A stretch of DNA of 14,775 nucleotides from Hymenoscyphus infarciens (lineage: Eukaryota; Ascomycota; Leotiomycetes; Helotiales; Helotiaceae): NCBI GenBank assembly GCA_001414345.1, contig LLCB01000640.1, positions 1 to 14,775 of the forward strand. The letters run 5' to 3'. Positions 1-8,256 of this stretch are shown here, one piece after another (position 1 is the first letter of the stretch; the number at the start of each line of letters is the position of its first letter). Both the position numbers and the translations under genes were made by a program. The notes beneath the pieces are model-generated. The model was not told where the DNA came from. It did no database searches and saw nothing but the letters and a program-made list of their open reading frames with translations.

Positions 1-602
1 CCCTAAAACTCCCCCCCCATCCAAAGCTCCACAGAAAAAGAAAAGGAAAGGAAATCTAAATAGTAGACAGCAAACAAGCTACTTCCCTCACTTAGACTGA
101 CCGCGTGTTACTTAACCCCCAAGAAACTAACACCCAGGTCATAAGCCCACAAGTCCACAAGCCTCTACGTCTGTTTTTTTTTATTTAAAAAAAAAAAACA
201 GCTCGGGTACTTACCAGCAACTAACTCACCATCATCATCATTATCAAGCCTCCACTGATTTAATAGAGTGAGACATGTTATAACATAGCATAGCATAAGT
301 GAAGAAGAAGAAGAAGCATTTTCCTATTGTTATTCACCACCCCCCTAAATATCATATACAAAGCACCTATGTAGATTTCCGCATTCCTAGAGCAAAAAAA
401 AAAAAAGAGGAGAGATGAAGGAGGTGGGGGGTATCCGATCCCATGCAAAAATGTAATATAAAAAAAAAGGACGAAGAATTAAGCCGCTGTAAATGCAAAA
501 GAAAAACCTCCTATACAGCGCGAAAATGTGAAAAGGACTATTTTTAGGTCTCTCTTCTTTCCCCGGTGAAGCCTCGATTCGTAAGACCTCACCTCGTTCG
601 GC
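1..602. other. Gene-free left edge, including the 3' flank of the sulfurtransferase
   Basis: No reading frame of useful length or RNA gene is visible on either strand. The stretch should contain the 3' UTR and poly(A) region of the minus-strand sulfurtransferase that ends at 603. It is rich in homopolymers: a C8 run near 12-19, a T9/A12 hairpin at 171-201, a GAA-type microsatellite near 301-315, and A-runs near 395-406 and 461-469. No function can be assigned to any of these from sequence alone. Confidence 0.6.
171..201. repeat. Perfect T/A inverted repeat (hairpin)
   Basis: CTG followed by nine T at 171-182 is exactly complementary to nine A followed by CAG at 190-201, leaving a 7-nt loop. 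It lies about 400 bp downstream of the sulfurtransferase stop codon. It could be a decayed terminal inverted repeat, a poly(A)-region hairpin, or chance in a homopolymer-rich flank. Confidence 0.7.
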
Positions 603-1739
603 TTATTCCTCCTTGACTATCAATCCATCCGAAGGTTTAACTCTCTGTGCCCATTCCCTGGAAGAAGTATGTTAGTAAAGATCGCAAGGGTAGGAAAGGG
701 GGTAAAACGAGGCCACAGGAAAAAAGGAAATAACTGACGTCCAACTCCCATCATAAACCTTCCTACTACTCTCCCCATACCCCGCCTCCTGGAGGGCAGC
801 ATCAATAACCGCAGCTGTAACCCCTGTCCCGCAAGTACTGATAATCGGCCTCTTAGGATCCACCCCCTTACTTTCAAAAATCTTCCTCAGCTCCTCACCA
901 GGAAGGATAGTCTTCTTGACAGGATCCAACAATTCCGAGACAGGAACAGAGATACTGCCCGGCATATGTCCAGAACTCAGTCCTTCCCTAGGCTCAGGAT
1001 CCTTCCCACTCCATCGACCTTTCGACCTAGCATCCAAGATCTGCACCCCCTCTGCGCCTTCTTTGTTGTAATCCTTCGCAAGCTCAACCATCTCATCAAA
1101 CTCCACGAGTTTCTCAGAGGAGAAAGAGGGGATGGGGTACGGGCAAGTATCAACATCCCAAAACTCCCCACTCTCCGTAGGATAGCCCTCCTCCACCCAC
1201 AGTTTGAAATTATTCAAAACATGCACGCCCTCATGACCAAAAGCCTTCAACGTCCAACCCACCCTCGGCGCACTGAAGATGCCCAATTCCGAAGAATCAT
1301 ACACCACCACCGTATCATCCCGTCTGATTCCTAGACCCGACATTGCTTTGGCGAATGTACTGGGGGAGGGAAGCATATGCGGATACGGCGAGCGTTTATC
1401 AATGACCTTATCCAGATCGAAGAAGCGACTCGAAGGTATGCGGGCTTGGCGGAAGGTATCGAGACCATTCCTTCCATCGTTGGGGAGGAACCACGATGCG
1501 CAAAGGGCGACGGTGCGAGGGGATGTGGAAATCTTGGTGGGAGGGTTTTTGGAGAGGGCTTCCTTTAGTTCGGAGGGGGTGACGAGGTAGGAGGAGAAGT
1601 CGCGGGAGGAAGCCATTTTGAGGATTGGCGAGGGTGAATTGGAGAATTTGGAGGTGGTATGCGATCGCAGGAGGAGGAGGAGGGGGGAGGAGCGAATTCC
1701 TCGAGAGGTTCTGAGGAGAGTGAGAGTAGATGCCGCCAT
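603..1739 (-). CDS. TUM1: Mercaptopyruvate/thiosulfate sulfurtransferase (tandem rhodanese, Tum1/MST type), 2 exons
   Basis: This is a two-domain rhodanese-fold sulfurtransferase, inferred to move sulfane sulfur from 3-mercaptopyruvate or thiosulfate to acceptors such as the Uba4/Urm1 tRNA-thiolation route. Exon 1 is 1739-739, the intron is 738-658 (81 nt, donor GTCAGT, branch TACTAAC, acceptor CAG), and exon 2 is 657-603. The spliced protein has 351 aa, against about 300 for mammalian MST, the excess being N-terminal. The first rhodanese domain spans roughly residues 50-190 (ASWFLPNDGR at 81-90, FFDLD at 106-110) and the second roughly 210-347. Cys303 in the loop CGTGVTA is the persulfide-forming residue. 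Arg242 and Arg251 have the spacing of the two substrate arginines of mammalian MST. Without splicing, the conserved C-terminal end (WTEWAQRVKPSDG) is lost. Residues 1-41 are Ser/Arg/Leu-rich without acidic residues, like a mitochondrial presequence; Met42 is a plausible second start. Arg100 sits where mammalian MST has a histidine. Confidence 0.92.
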
Positions 1740-2209
1740 GGCGTGCTAGAGGGAGGTGGACCCTTAACGTGGGGACATGAGAGGGGAGGGGGTTTGGTAA
1801 TAAGTGGGAGAGTTGAGAGTGATAGATGTTGTGCTGCTTGATCTTTCTTTGCTTGTAAGACGAAGAAGATTTAGGAGAGCTTGAGAAAAGAGGGGAGGGG
1901 GGGGAAGGGGGGTGTGGTGGGGGGTTTGGAGGAGGTTGGATGGGAAGCTTGGTGCTTGGTGCTTGCAGGAAATTGGAGGCGATGACACAAGAGATAAGGG
2001 TCAGTGGCGCACGGCCTGGGAACGACCAGTAGTAGGATATCGCGACTAAACAAACATTAAAGCTTGAGCTTAAGATTCACCAGCAGCGCAACACAAGATA
2101 TCTCCCCCCTCTAAAAAAGCACCACAAAAAAGTTTCTAGAAGCTGTAGAAGCTAGTCCTCTTCACCCTCTCTACCACAAACACCCTATCCCCCGCCCTCG
2201 CGCCCAAAC
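1740..2209. promoter_or_regulatory. Divergent promoter between the sulfurtransferase and APC11
   Basis: This 470-bp interval separates two divergent start codons, so it must hold both promoters and 5' UTRs. On the minus strand it is C/T-rich just upstream of the sulfurtransferase, seen as G-rich plus-strand DNA at 1891-1944. On the plus strand a C/T- and CCC-rich stretch at about 2155-2205 precedes the APC11 start. Pyrimidine tracts upstream of start codons are common in filamentous-fungal promoters. No clear TATA box was seen for either gene. A 7-bp motif, gcttggt, is partly repeated around 1949-1967. Confidence 0.6.
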
Positions 2210-2713
2210 ATGAAGGTCAAAATCATAAAATGGAACGCAGTAGCCACCTGGCGCTGGGACATCCCCGACGACGACGTCTGCGGAATCTGTCAAGTCCACT
2301 TCGACGGCACATGCCCGACCTGCAAATACCCAGGGGACGATTGCAGTCTACGTATATCCCTCCCTCCGCTTCCCTCTCAAGCCTCATCACTGACTCTGCG
2401 ATCGCCTATTTGCAGTTTCCGGAAAATGCGGACACAATTTCCATATGGTTAGTTCGATCAAAAACAATCTACCTCGAATTCAAGATACGAAAGGAGCGAG
2501 GCTGATGGGGGTTGTTTTGTTTGTAGCATTGTATCGTGGAATGGATCAAGCAGGACTCTTCCAAGGGGCAATGTCCTATGTGTAGACAGAGTAGGTCTTG
2601 CCCCTCTTCCCCCACCATGCGCCGATTTAACAACGCTGTTAGAATTCGAGTGGACGGATAATACGATGGCTAGTACGGATGGGGGCGAGGATCCGCGCGA
2701 GGGCGAATTATGA
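2210..2713 (+). CDS. APC11: Anaphase-promoting complex subunit 11 (RING-H2), 4 exons
   Basis: This is the catalytic RING subunit of the anaphase-promoting complex/cyclosome, the nuclear E3 that marks securin and cyclins for degradation. It binds the ubiquitin-charged E2 and the APC2 cullin. Exons are 2210-2351, 2416-2447, 2527-2590 and 2643-2713, with introns of 64, 79 and 52 nt. All introns are GT-AG and the joined frame is open throughout, giving 102 aa. The N-terminus (MKVKIIKWNAVATWRWD) is the highly conserved APC11 start that inserts next to APC2. Zinc ligands are visible at Cys24, Cys27, Cys35, Cys38, Cys45, Cys52, His54, His57, Cys60, Cys74 and Cys77, which matches the extra-zinc APC11 RING. 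Residues 84-102 form an acidic tail beyond the usual 84-85 aa length. The family is certain; the last exon rests on the match CRQKFEW and frame continuity. Confidence 0.95.
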
Positions 2714-3270
2714 ATACTGGGTTGACAGGGCGTTATGATTATAATGGATTGTTGAGAAGTGGAATATACCGGAGGGACAGGCGTTATGGAGGGAATGTCC
2801 AGCAGCATTCGAGAAGCAGCATTTTCAAGGGAGTTGGGGCAAAACAAATGGCTGAAGGAAGGGAGGCTACCGGCAGTTCATGTTGATATATACCCCAGGA
2901 CAAATTGCCTTGGGGAACTTGGAGTGCGGCAAACAAAATTGTGGGAGGGAAAGCAGTTATACCCATTTTAATATTGGAGAGGATCATGAGGAGAGGTTAC
3001 AGAATGGTAGCAGCGCTTGGAGCAATGAAGTGCTATACAATATTACTCTCCAATCGGTTCGTCTTAGCAATTGAGCCATTTGGGCAATACTGGGTGTAAA
3101 CCACGCCCACTCAATGTTTCTCAAATAGATTTCTCAACAAGCACAAGATAATATGCAGTTATTCAACGAAAGTCTACGAATTCAATTCATTCATCATCCT
3201 CCATCCATCCAACCTCAACATAACCCCCAACTCCACTGACTACAAACATCAACCCTGTCCCCCTTCTGAC
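2714..3270. other. Convergent intergenic region (3' flanks of APC11 and the FKBP gene)
   Basis: APC11 ends at 2713 and the minus-strand FKBP gene ends at 3271, so both 3' UTRs lie here. Short open frames exist, but none has a recognisable domain or a consistent start, and none was kept as a gene. Overlap of the two transcripts is possible. Confidence 0.6.
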
Positions 3271-3980
3271 CTACAACTCGTTGTGCTCCTGTCCACCATC
3301 ATCAGAGTCAGCAAGCACGGTTTTGACGGCCTCCGCAGCCTCGGAGATGACACTCGCTGCGCCGGCCTTGATACCTTCGGAAGCGCTCTCTGCTTTATCT
3401 GAAGCTGCACTGCTTACTGATTCGGTTGCGGACTTTTCCTTCTCGATGATCTTCTCGGGGGCTTTGACGCCTTTGATGGCCACCAATTCGGTTTCGAAGA
3501 CTGTGAAGAGGATGTGAGTAGATGCTTTAAGTGAACGGGAAGAGGGAGGGGGATGCATACTCAAGGTGCTTCCAGCGGGGATGGGACCCATATCTCGATC
3601 GCCATATCCAAACTCGGGAGGAATGGTAAGGGTTCTCTTCTCGCCAATGCACATGTCAATAAGGTTATCGTCCCAACTATAATGCAACCATCAGCCACAT
3701 CCACCAACCAACAATCTACGTATAGATGTTTCGCCCATCTGACATACCCCTTGATGACACTTCCCCGTCCGACCTCAAAGTCCAACGGGGTCCCTCGGTT
3801 GTAGGAAGCATCAAACTCCTTGCCTCCATCTTGCAGAGATCCTCTGTAGTGAACCGAGATCTTGTCGCCCTTCTGGGATTTGCGCTCGCATTCGACGGCG
3901 CGGGTTACTTCGACCTTGACCTCGGCGGCCAGGACGGCCGTGGCCAATGCAGCAGCCATGGAGAGGGTGATGAAACGCAT
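3271..3980 (-). CDS. FPR2: ER-lumenal FKBP-type peptidyl-prolyl isomerase (Fpr2/FKBP13 type), 3 exons
   Basis: This enzyme catalyses cis-trans isomerisation of Xaa-Pro bonds, and here it should act on folding secretory proteins in the ER. Exons are 3980-3748, 3676-3561 and 3500-3271; the introns (71 and 60 nt) are GT-AG with GTATGT and GTATGC donors. The product has 192 aa. Residues 1-19 form a signal peptide ending LAA. The FKBP domain covers about 37-126. Every residue equivalent to the FK506/proline pocket of FKBP12 is present: Tyr45, Phe56, Asp57, Phe68, Val75, Ile76, Trp79, Tyr102 and Phe118. Cys31 and Cys87 correspond to a cysteine pair of human FKBP13. The last four residues, HNEL, fit an HDEL-like retrieval signal. 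The Ala/Ser/Glu-rich stretch 127-188 is an addition absent from the short yeast and human proteins. Both introns must be removed to restore the FKBP core (GWDDN and STLIFETEL). Confidence 0.94.
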
Positions 3981-4330
3981 TTTGGGTGGTGGAATTGATT
4001 CTGGAGGATGGGGTTGTAAGTAGATGCTTGAAATGAGGCTTGAGGATAGAAAGGTACCTTTTGGATATGGACACGTTGGGATGGGATTTCTTGTGCCTGG
4101 ATGAGATGCAATTGACTTGTTGATTGGCAGAAGACGGATTGTTGTGCACGGGTTGATTGGCTAGGGTGTCCTTGGCAGAATGCGGGGATCTCGCCATGCT
4201 CAATAAGGTTAGCTGACTTAACACGTGATCAGATCAAAGCGGCTATTTACCAGGTAGTGCGAGTATGATGATTGGGTGAATTGACGTTGACGAGTAAACG
4301 CAAGCAAGTGTCACTGCAGATAATATCTTC
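3981..4330 (-). promoter_or_regulatory. FKBP gene promoter with three CCAAT-type boxes
   Basis: Upstream of the FKBP start, ATTGG on the plus strand (CCAAT on the coding strand) occurs at 4123-4127, 4156-4160 and 4271-4275. A palindromic E-box, CACGTG, lies at 4222-4227. Two TGACG half-sites sit side by side at 4282-4292, resembling CRE/bZIP sites. CCAAT boxes bind the fungal HAP/CBC complex in general. Use of these sites here is inferred. Confidence 0.45.
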
Positions 4331-5385
4331 ACTTCCCCTCTTCAGCTCACCGAAACAAATCAACACCACAAACAGTCGCAACTTTCACTCGGGCGACTCT
4401 CCCAGCTTGATTCTGGGAGGCATCACATCACATCACACGAATTGACTCATCCTCATCCCAAACCACGCTAGCCCGCTTTTGCAGGCACGACCAGGCTACC
4501 ACACCCCGATTTGGCGCGCAAGAACCTGGAATGTCAGCTTGAGTTCTTTCTTCTTCAACCACTTCACTTCCCTCACTGCCACTGCCACTGCCACAGCCAC
4601 TGCCACACTGAGGCAGCCATATTGGGCATATGCTGGAGAGAAAGGGTGTCGCTGGGAGGCCCCTTCCCATGGCTTGGGCATCATGGACAGTGAGCGTGGG
4701 AGGTGGGACAGGCATCTCTTATGGGAGCTGGAGAGGCGCTTGCCAGTGCTTGCCAGTGCTTGCTTCTCCCGCTTCAGCGTCGGGTCCCGTCCGCCTTGCC
4801 TCGAGAACGCCCAGGAAGACGCCCCGTCCTGTCCTGTCCCGTCCCTTTGCCCTCTATACTACCTGGGGACTGCCCTCTCTGCCCTCTCTGCCCTTCTGAG
4901 GCCTCACTCTATCCCAGCACTGCACTGCCCTTAAGCGGTATTGTTGAGAGCTCTCGTTCACACGTTCATTCCATCCTTTCCAGACCTGACCTGAGTCCCC
5001 CAAAAGAGATGTCGTCCAGCCATACCCTGACCGGTTCACTCTCTTTCCTCTCCCCCTTATCTCGGAATGCTGCGGTTAGCTCTTAGTCAGTCATTCATGA
5101 ACATTTCCAGTCACACTTCCACCGCCTTGGGATCCCAAACCACCCACCGAGACAAATTAGACACTCATGAGTCACTGAGGTAGGGAATACGATACCATAC
5201 GGATCCCTATACCTCCATCACTGCCAAAGTTGGCCCTGGAAACAAGTCTCTTCCCAGGGATCTCGATTCTCTTTCATGGCCAAGTCGAGTCGCCCTAATT
5301 TCCAAACTGGAGAGCTCTGCCTAGGCCAGTCAAGGCCTCCACCTCCAATTCATGAGGCCCCTCAATTCCTCGAAGCCATTGGAGA
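4331..5385. other. Gene-free GC-richer intergenic DNA with short repeats
   Basis: Overlapping open frames of 127 and 151 codons occur, but they consist of low-complexity repeats, run in competing frames and show no domain, so they were not called. Visible short repeats are a CACTGC-type array at 4574-4606, a tandem 10-mer tgccagtgct near 4741-4760, and CTGTCC and TGCCCTCTC repeats near 4827-4892. The stretch is probably distal promoter for the two divergent flanking genes. Confidence 0.55.
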
Positions 5386-5388
5386 ATG

Positions 5389-5416
5389 GGTAGGTAGGTA
5401 GGTAGGTAGGTAGGTA
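5389..5416. repeat. (GGTA)7 microsatellite
   Basis: Seven uninterrupted copies of the tetranucleotide GGTA run directly into the TATA region of the downstream gene. Copy-number change here would alter spacing between upstream elements and the TATA box. Confidence 0.95.
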
Positions 5417-5466
5417 TATAAGTATAAATTCCCTGTTCCTGTCTTCTCTTCCTCCCCCCCCTTCCC
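5415..5466 (+). promoter_or_regulatory. TATA box and pyrimidine tract of the 5653 gene
   Basis: TATATAAG begins at 5415 and TATAAAT lies at 5423-5429. They are followed by a C/T-rich tract to about 5466 with a C8-like run. This is the usual layout of a fungal core promoter, with transcription expected to begin near or just after the tract, leaving a 5' UTR of roughly 180 nt before the ATG at 5653. Confidence 0.65.
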
Positions 5467-5652
5467 AACCACCATTGATATCGTCTCACACAGCAGCTAC
5501 ACTCTTGACTCACGCCTCACTTCGCTCTACCTCACTCTACACTGCTTTATTTAAACTAGCAATCACCTCCCACCTTTTCAATTCAACAATCAGACAAACA
5601 ATCTTCGATACAGCCTTCACTCCATACAATCTCACTACCCACCACAACCGCC

Positions 5653-6084
5653 ATGTCCAACTACTCTTACTCCTCCAAACGCCCAATCATCCACTCTGGT
5701 GGTTCATCATCTAGAGAGTCCACCTACTACGAAAGCCAGGCCAGCGATTACTCCACTGCCCGCTCCAGCATGTCGCTAGAACCATCTCGGGATCACAGAT
5801 ACCGAGTACCTGACAATGGTTCGTCTCACTCCACTCACTCTTTAAATCCTCATTCAACTAACATAACATTCTTAGATGACAAGTTCATGACCGGAACAAC
5901 TTCAAAAAACGGCAAAGTCGAAGTATACAACCACCGCGCCGCCAGATATGACGAAGCCGAGCCACGAAGCTCGGAATACAAGCCATCGAGAGAGTCCAGA
6001 GAACACAGAGAACACAGAGAATCCAAATCCAGATCCTCCAAAGACTCCAAGTCCAGCACAAAACACCGAAGCAGCCACAAGTGA
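5653..6084 (+). CDS. Small Ser/Arg/His/Lys-rich hypothetical protein, probably with one 57-nt intron
   Basis: No family is recognised. The unspliced frame encodes 143 aa. The N-terminal half is Ser/Tyr-rich (MSNYSYSSKRP), the middle has a short ordered-looking motif, KVEVYNHRAARYDE (88-101), and the C-terminal 35 residues are almost only Ser, Arg, Glu, His and Lys. The protein is therefore likely intrinsically disordered and strongly basic at its end. No signal peptide or membrane segment is visible. A good intron fits at 5819-5875: donor GTTCGT, branch CTAAC about 20 nt before a TTCTTAG acceptor. It is a multiple of three without a stop, so spliced (124 aa, PDNDDKF) and retained (143 aa) forms both stay in frame. 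The start is supported by the TATA-containing promoter and the context CCGCCATGT. Nuclear or nucleic-acid-binding roles are possible but not shown. Confidence 0.7.
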   Translation: MSNYSYSSKRPIIHSGGSSSRESTYYESQASDYSTARSSMSLEPSRDHRYRVPDNGSSHSTHSLNPHSTNITFLDDKFMTGTTSKNGKVEVYNHRAARYDEAEPRSSEYKPSRESREHREHRESKSRSSKDSKSSTKHRSSHK

Positions 6085-6956
6085 GAGATAGTCGGGCGTA
6101 GAAGATCTACAACATCAACACTATTATCAATCTCCCAAATATTCAAAGAATTTGGTTGGAGGTCAGAACACGGGGCTGCACCATCGCTTATGGTTGCGCC
6201 CCTCCCAGCGCCGCAATCCGCCCCATCTTCCCCTGCGTCAATCATTGCGCGATTTCTTTCTTAGGTCCAATCCAATATACAATGGGATCGCTGCTTGGGA
6301 GTTCTAGATTTCCTTTTTTCAATTCTATTTGTCATGGGAGGAAAGCCTTGGATTTGGGATGGGATGTACGATGGGCATGGATGCGATGATTTACTTCCTT
6401 TTCATAGACAGACAGATTTTTGTGCAGCCTCGCGGCGTCGTCATTAGGTCTTGAATTGGGTTTGGTTGGTTGGCTAGCCATGAAAGGTTAATAGGTGGGA
6501 AGAACTGGTGGGGTATATGACTATGAGGTTTACGATCCTTCATCTTTTTTTTTACACTTTGCTTAGGTAGCATGAATTTTATTGCTTAAGTGCCATATCC
6601 TATCTATCAACATGCCTGGTTCCTGTTTTGTTCCTACTTGCTTACCTCGTTCCGTTCCTGCTTACCCCACCCCCGGCCCAGTGCGATGTCTATCTGCTGC
6701 AAGGTACTTGGTACTTCGCATGCATGCCCTGGTTGAGAGAGCCTTATTTTTCCCTGTTGGGAGAGAGCCTTGTGTTTTTTTCTTCTTACTTTTGGTGTTC
6801 CTCCTTAACCTTGTTGTTGAGAAGTCTGGGTTACGGACTGGTTCTCGTGGTACTTACTGCAAGGCATTTGTGGTTTGCCTTCGTATTTATCTATTTATTT
6901 ATTTATTCTCTAATACTGTATAAGTGGAAATAGAAATAGACCTGGAGATGATGTTC
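6085..6956. other. 3' flank and gene-free DNA downstream of the basic protein
   Basis: The first part should be 3' UTR. Two overlapping open frames (113 and 101 codons) between 6582 and 6933 compete over the same DNA, are cysteine/phenylalanine-rich from T-rich sequence, and show no domain, so neither was called. A (TTTA)n stretch lies at about 6886-6905. Confidence 0.55.
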
Positions 6957-7069
6957 TGGATGGGATGGGACCTGGGATGGGATGGGACCTAGGATTAGAT
7001 AGGATGGGATTAGATAGGATGGGATAGGATGGGATGGGAGATGGGAGATGGGAGATGGGATGGGATGGG
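6957..7069 (+). repeat. G-rich GGGAT/GGGAGAT tandem array with G-quadruplex potential
   Basis: Imperfect tandem units of GGGAT, GGGAGAT and GGATTAGATA-like sequence fill this stretch. Two parts satisfy the four-GGG rule with short loops. At 6962-6986 there are five GGG runs. At 7031-7069 there are seven GGG runs with loops of 2 or 4 nt. All G-runs are on the plus strand. It is not the fungal TTAGGG telomere repeat. It lies about 270 bp before the AT-rich RIP block. Confidence 0.85.
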
Positions 7070-7118
7070 TACCTGCCTACATTACCTACACTACCTATAA
7101 CGGGCAGCCTATGCTACT

Positions 7119-7208
7119 GCGAAACTATTACGGCAGAAGCGAAATAACCCCCCATGAAAATGGGCGGAAACCCCTGGTAGCCCACAAAATCTGCAGTAAT
7201 AGTTTCGC
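7119..7208. repeat. 90-bp element with 19-bp inverted ends
   Basis: The arm 7119-7137 (GCGAAACTATTACGGCAGA) matches the reverse complement of 7190-7208 at 18 of 19 positions, enclosing a 52-bp centre containing a C6 run. It resembles a very short MITE or a hairpin-forming insertion. No clear target-site duplication flanks it. It codes for nothing. Confidence 0.75.
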
Positions 7209-7273
7209 CTGGGACGAAGTACTTGGGTCGTCGTCGTCGCGTAGGTACGCTACCTTACTTATAGGTGGATATC

Positions 7274-7317
7274 TAGCCTAGCCTGACCTAAGCTAACCTG
7301 ACCTAAGCTGACCTAAC
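7274..7317. repeat. CCTGACCTAAGCTAA-type degenerate tandem repeat
   Basis: About three degenerate copies built on CTGACCTAAGCT lie at the entry to the AT-rich block. An 8-bp core (CTGACCTA) recurs in inverse orientation in the repeats at 14594-14642 at the far right of the window, which is too short to prove a link. Confidence 0.6.
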
Positions 7318-7802
7318 GAGCCCGGAACCACGGGTCTATGCGTTCAGGGCATTTTAAAGATTTTGCCGATTTTAATAATTTTTAGCCTCTTACTAATAAT
7401 ATGCCTGCTAAATTCTAGATAAAACATAGTATTATCTTAATACCTCACCTCTCTACTTTACCTAATATAAATCCTATAAAGAAGTGCTAGTAGTAGATTA
7501 AATAACGACTTTATAGAAGATAATACTAACCTACTACTATAGAAGAAATACGCTAAGTAGTTATAGAGGAATAGGAGGCTATACTTTAGAATTAGATAAA
7601 TAAGTTGATTTTAAAATACTATACTTATATAACGCTATAAGTAGTGTACTTCTAATTAAATTAAGTTACTATTTATTAATATAATAATTTATTATGAAAA
7701 TGCCTTAAACGTATAGACTCGTAGTTCTAGGCTCGTAACCTAGTATAGGTACCTACCTATCTATCTCTTTCTTTATCTAGGGTTTCGTCTAAGCTAACGG
7801 GA

Positions 7803-7840
7803 TTTTATTTTTTTGTTTTTTTTGTTTTTTTTGTTTTTTA
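7803..7840. repeat. T-rich 8-9-mer tandem repeat
   Basis: Runs of six to eight T separated by single G occur three times in a row, forming a short tandem GTTTTTTTT repeat within the AT-rich block. Confidence 0.75.
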
Positions 7841-8195
7841 GTTACTTACCTATCTACTATAAATGAGAGTCTAGGTAATAGGTACTACGATATCCGTAGG
7901 TTACGATACTAGTCTAGCGTTCTAGCGTCCTAGTATTCTGAAGTCCTAGCGCTTAAATTATTAGATTCTACCTCTCTAGTCTAGCCTAGCCTAATCTAAC
8001 CTAGTGTATACTAATATAGAGTGTATAGACATTTAGTATAGTATAGCAGCTATGCGCTTATATTTTATTTAGAGAGAGAGATAGTATAGTAATAAATAAC
8101 CTTAATTTTATAGAGGTTTTTAAGAGAAGTATAGTAAGACTAGACAGGAGTAGCGAACGCGGACGGTTTTTTTTTTATTTTTTTATTTTATAGCT

Positions 8196-8256
8196 AGGCT
8201 TAGACTTAGGCTTAGGCTTAGACTTAGGCTTAGGCTTAGGCTTAGGATTAGGATTA
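8196..8256. repeat. CTTAGG/CTTAGA hexanucleotide tandem array
   Basis: About ten hexamer units alternate between CTTAGG, CTTAGA and finally ATTAGG. Differences among units are mostly G/A or C/T, consistent with a simple repeat altered by RIP. Exact fungal telomere units (TTAGGG) are not present. Confidence 0.75.

Noticed and set aside
966..1590. Plus-strand frames across the sulfurtransferase
   Set aside because: They are antisense shadows of a clearly conserved minus-strand coding region.
4479..5086. Open frames of 151 and 127 codons in the intergenic region
   Set aside because: They overlap in different frames, are driven by CACTGC, TGCC and CTGTCC repeats, and show no domain or splice-supported structure.
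6582..6933. Two overlapping frames of 113 and 101 codons
   Set aside because: They compete for the same DNA, arise from T-rich sequence, and have no recognisable domain, so neither is preferred as a gene.
8196..8256. Interstitial telomere repeat
   Set aside because: The units are CTTAGG/CTTAGA; the fungal TTAGGG unit does not occur, so a telomeric origin is not supported.
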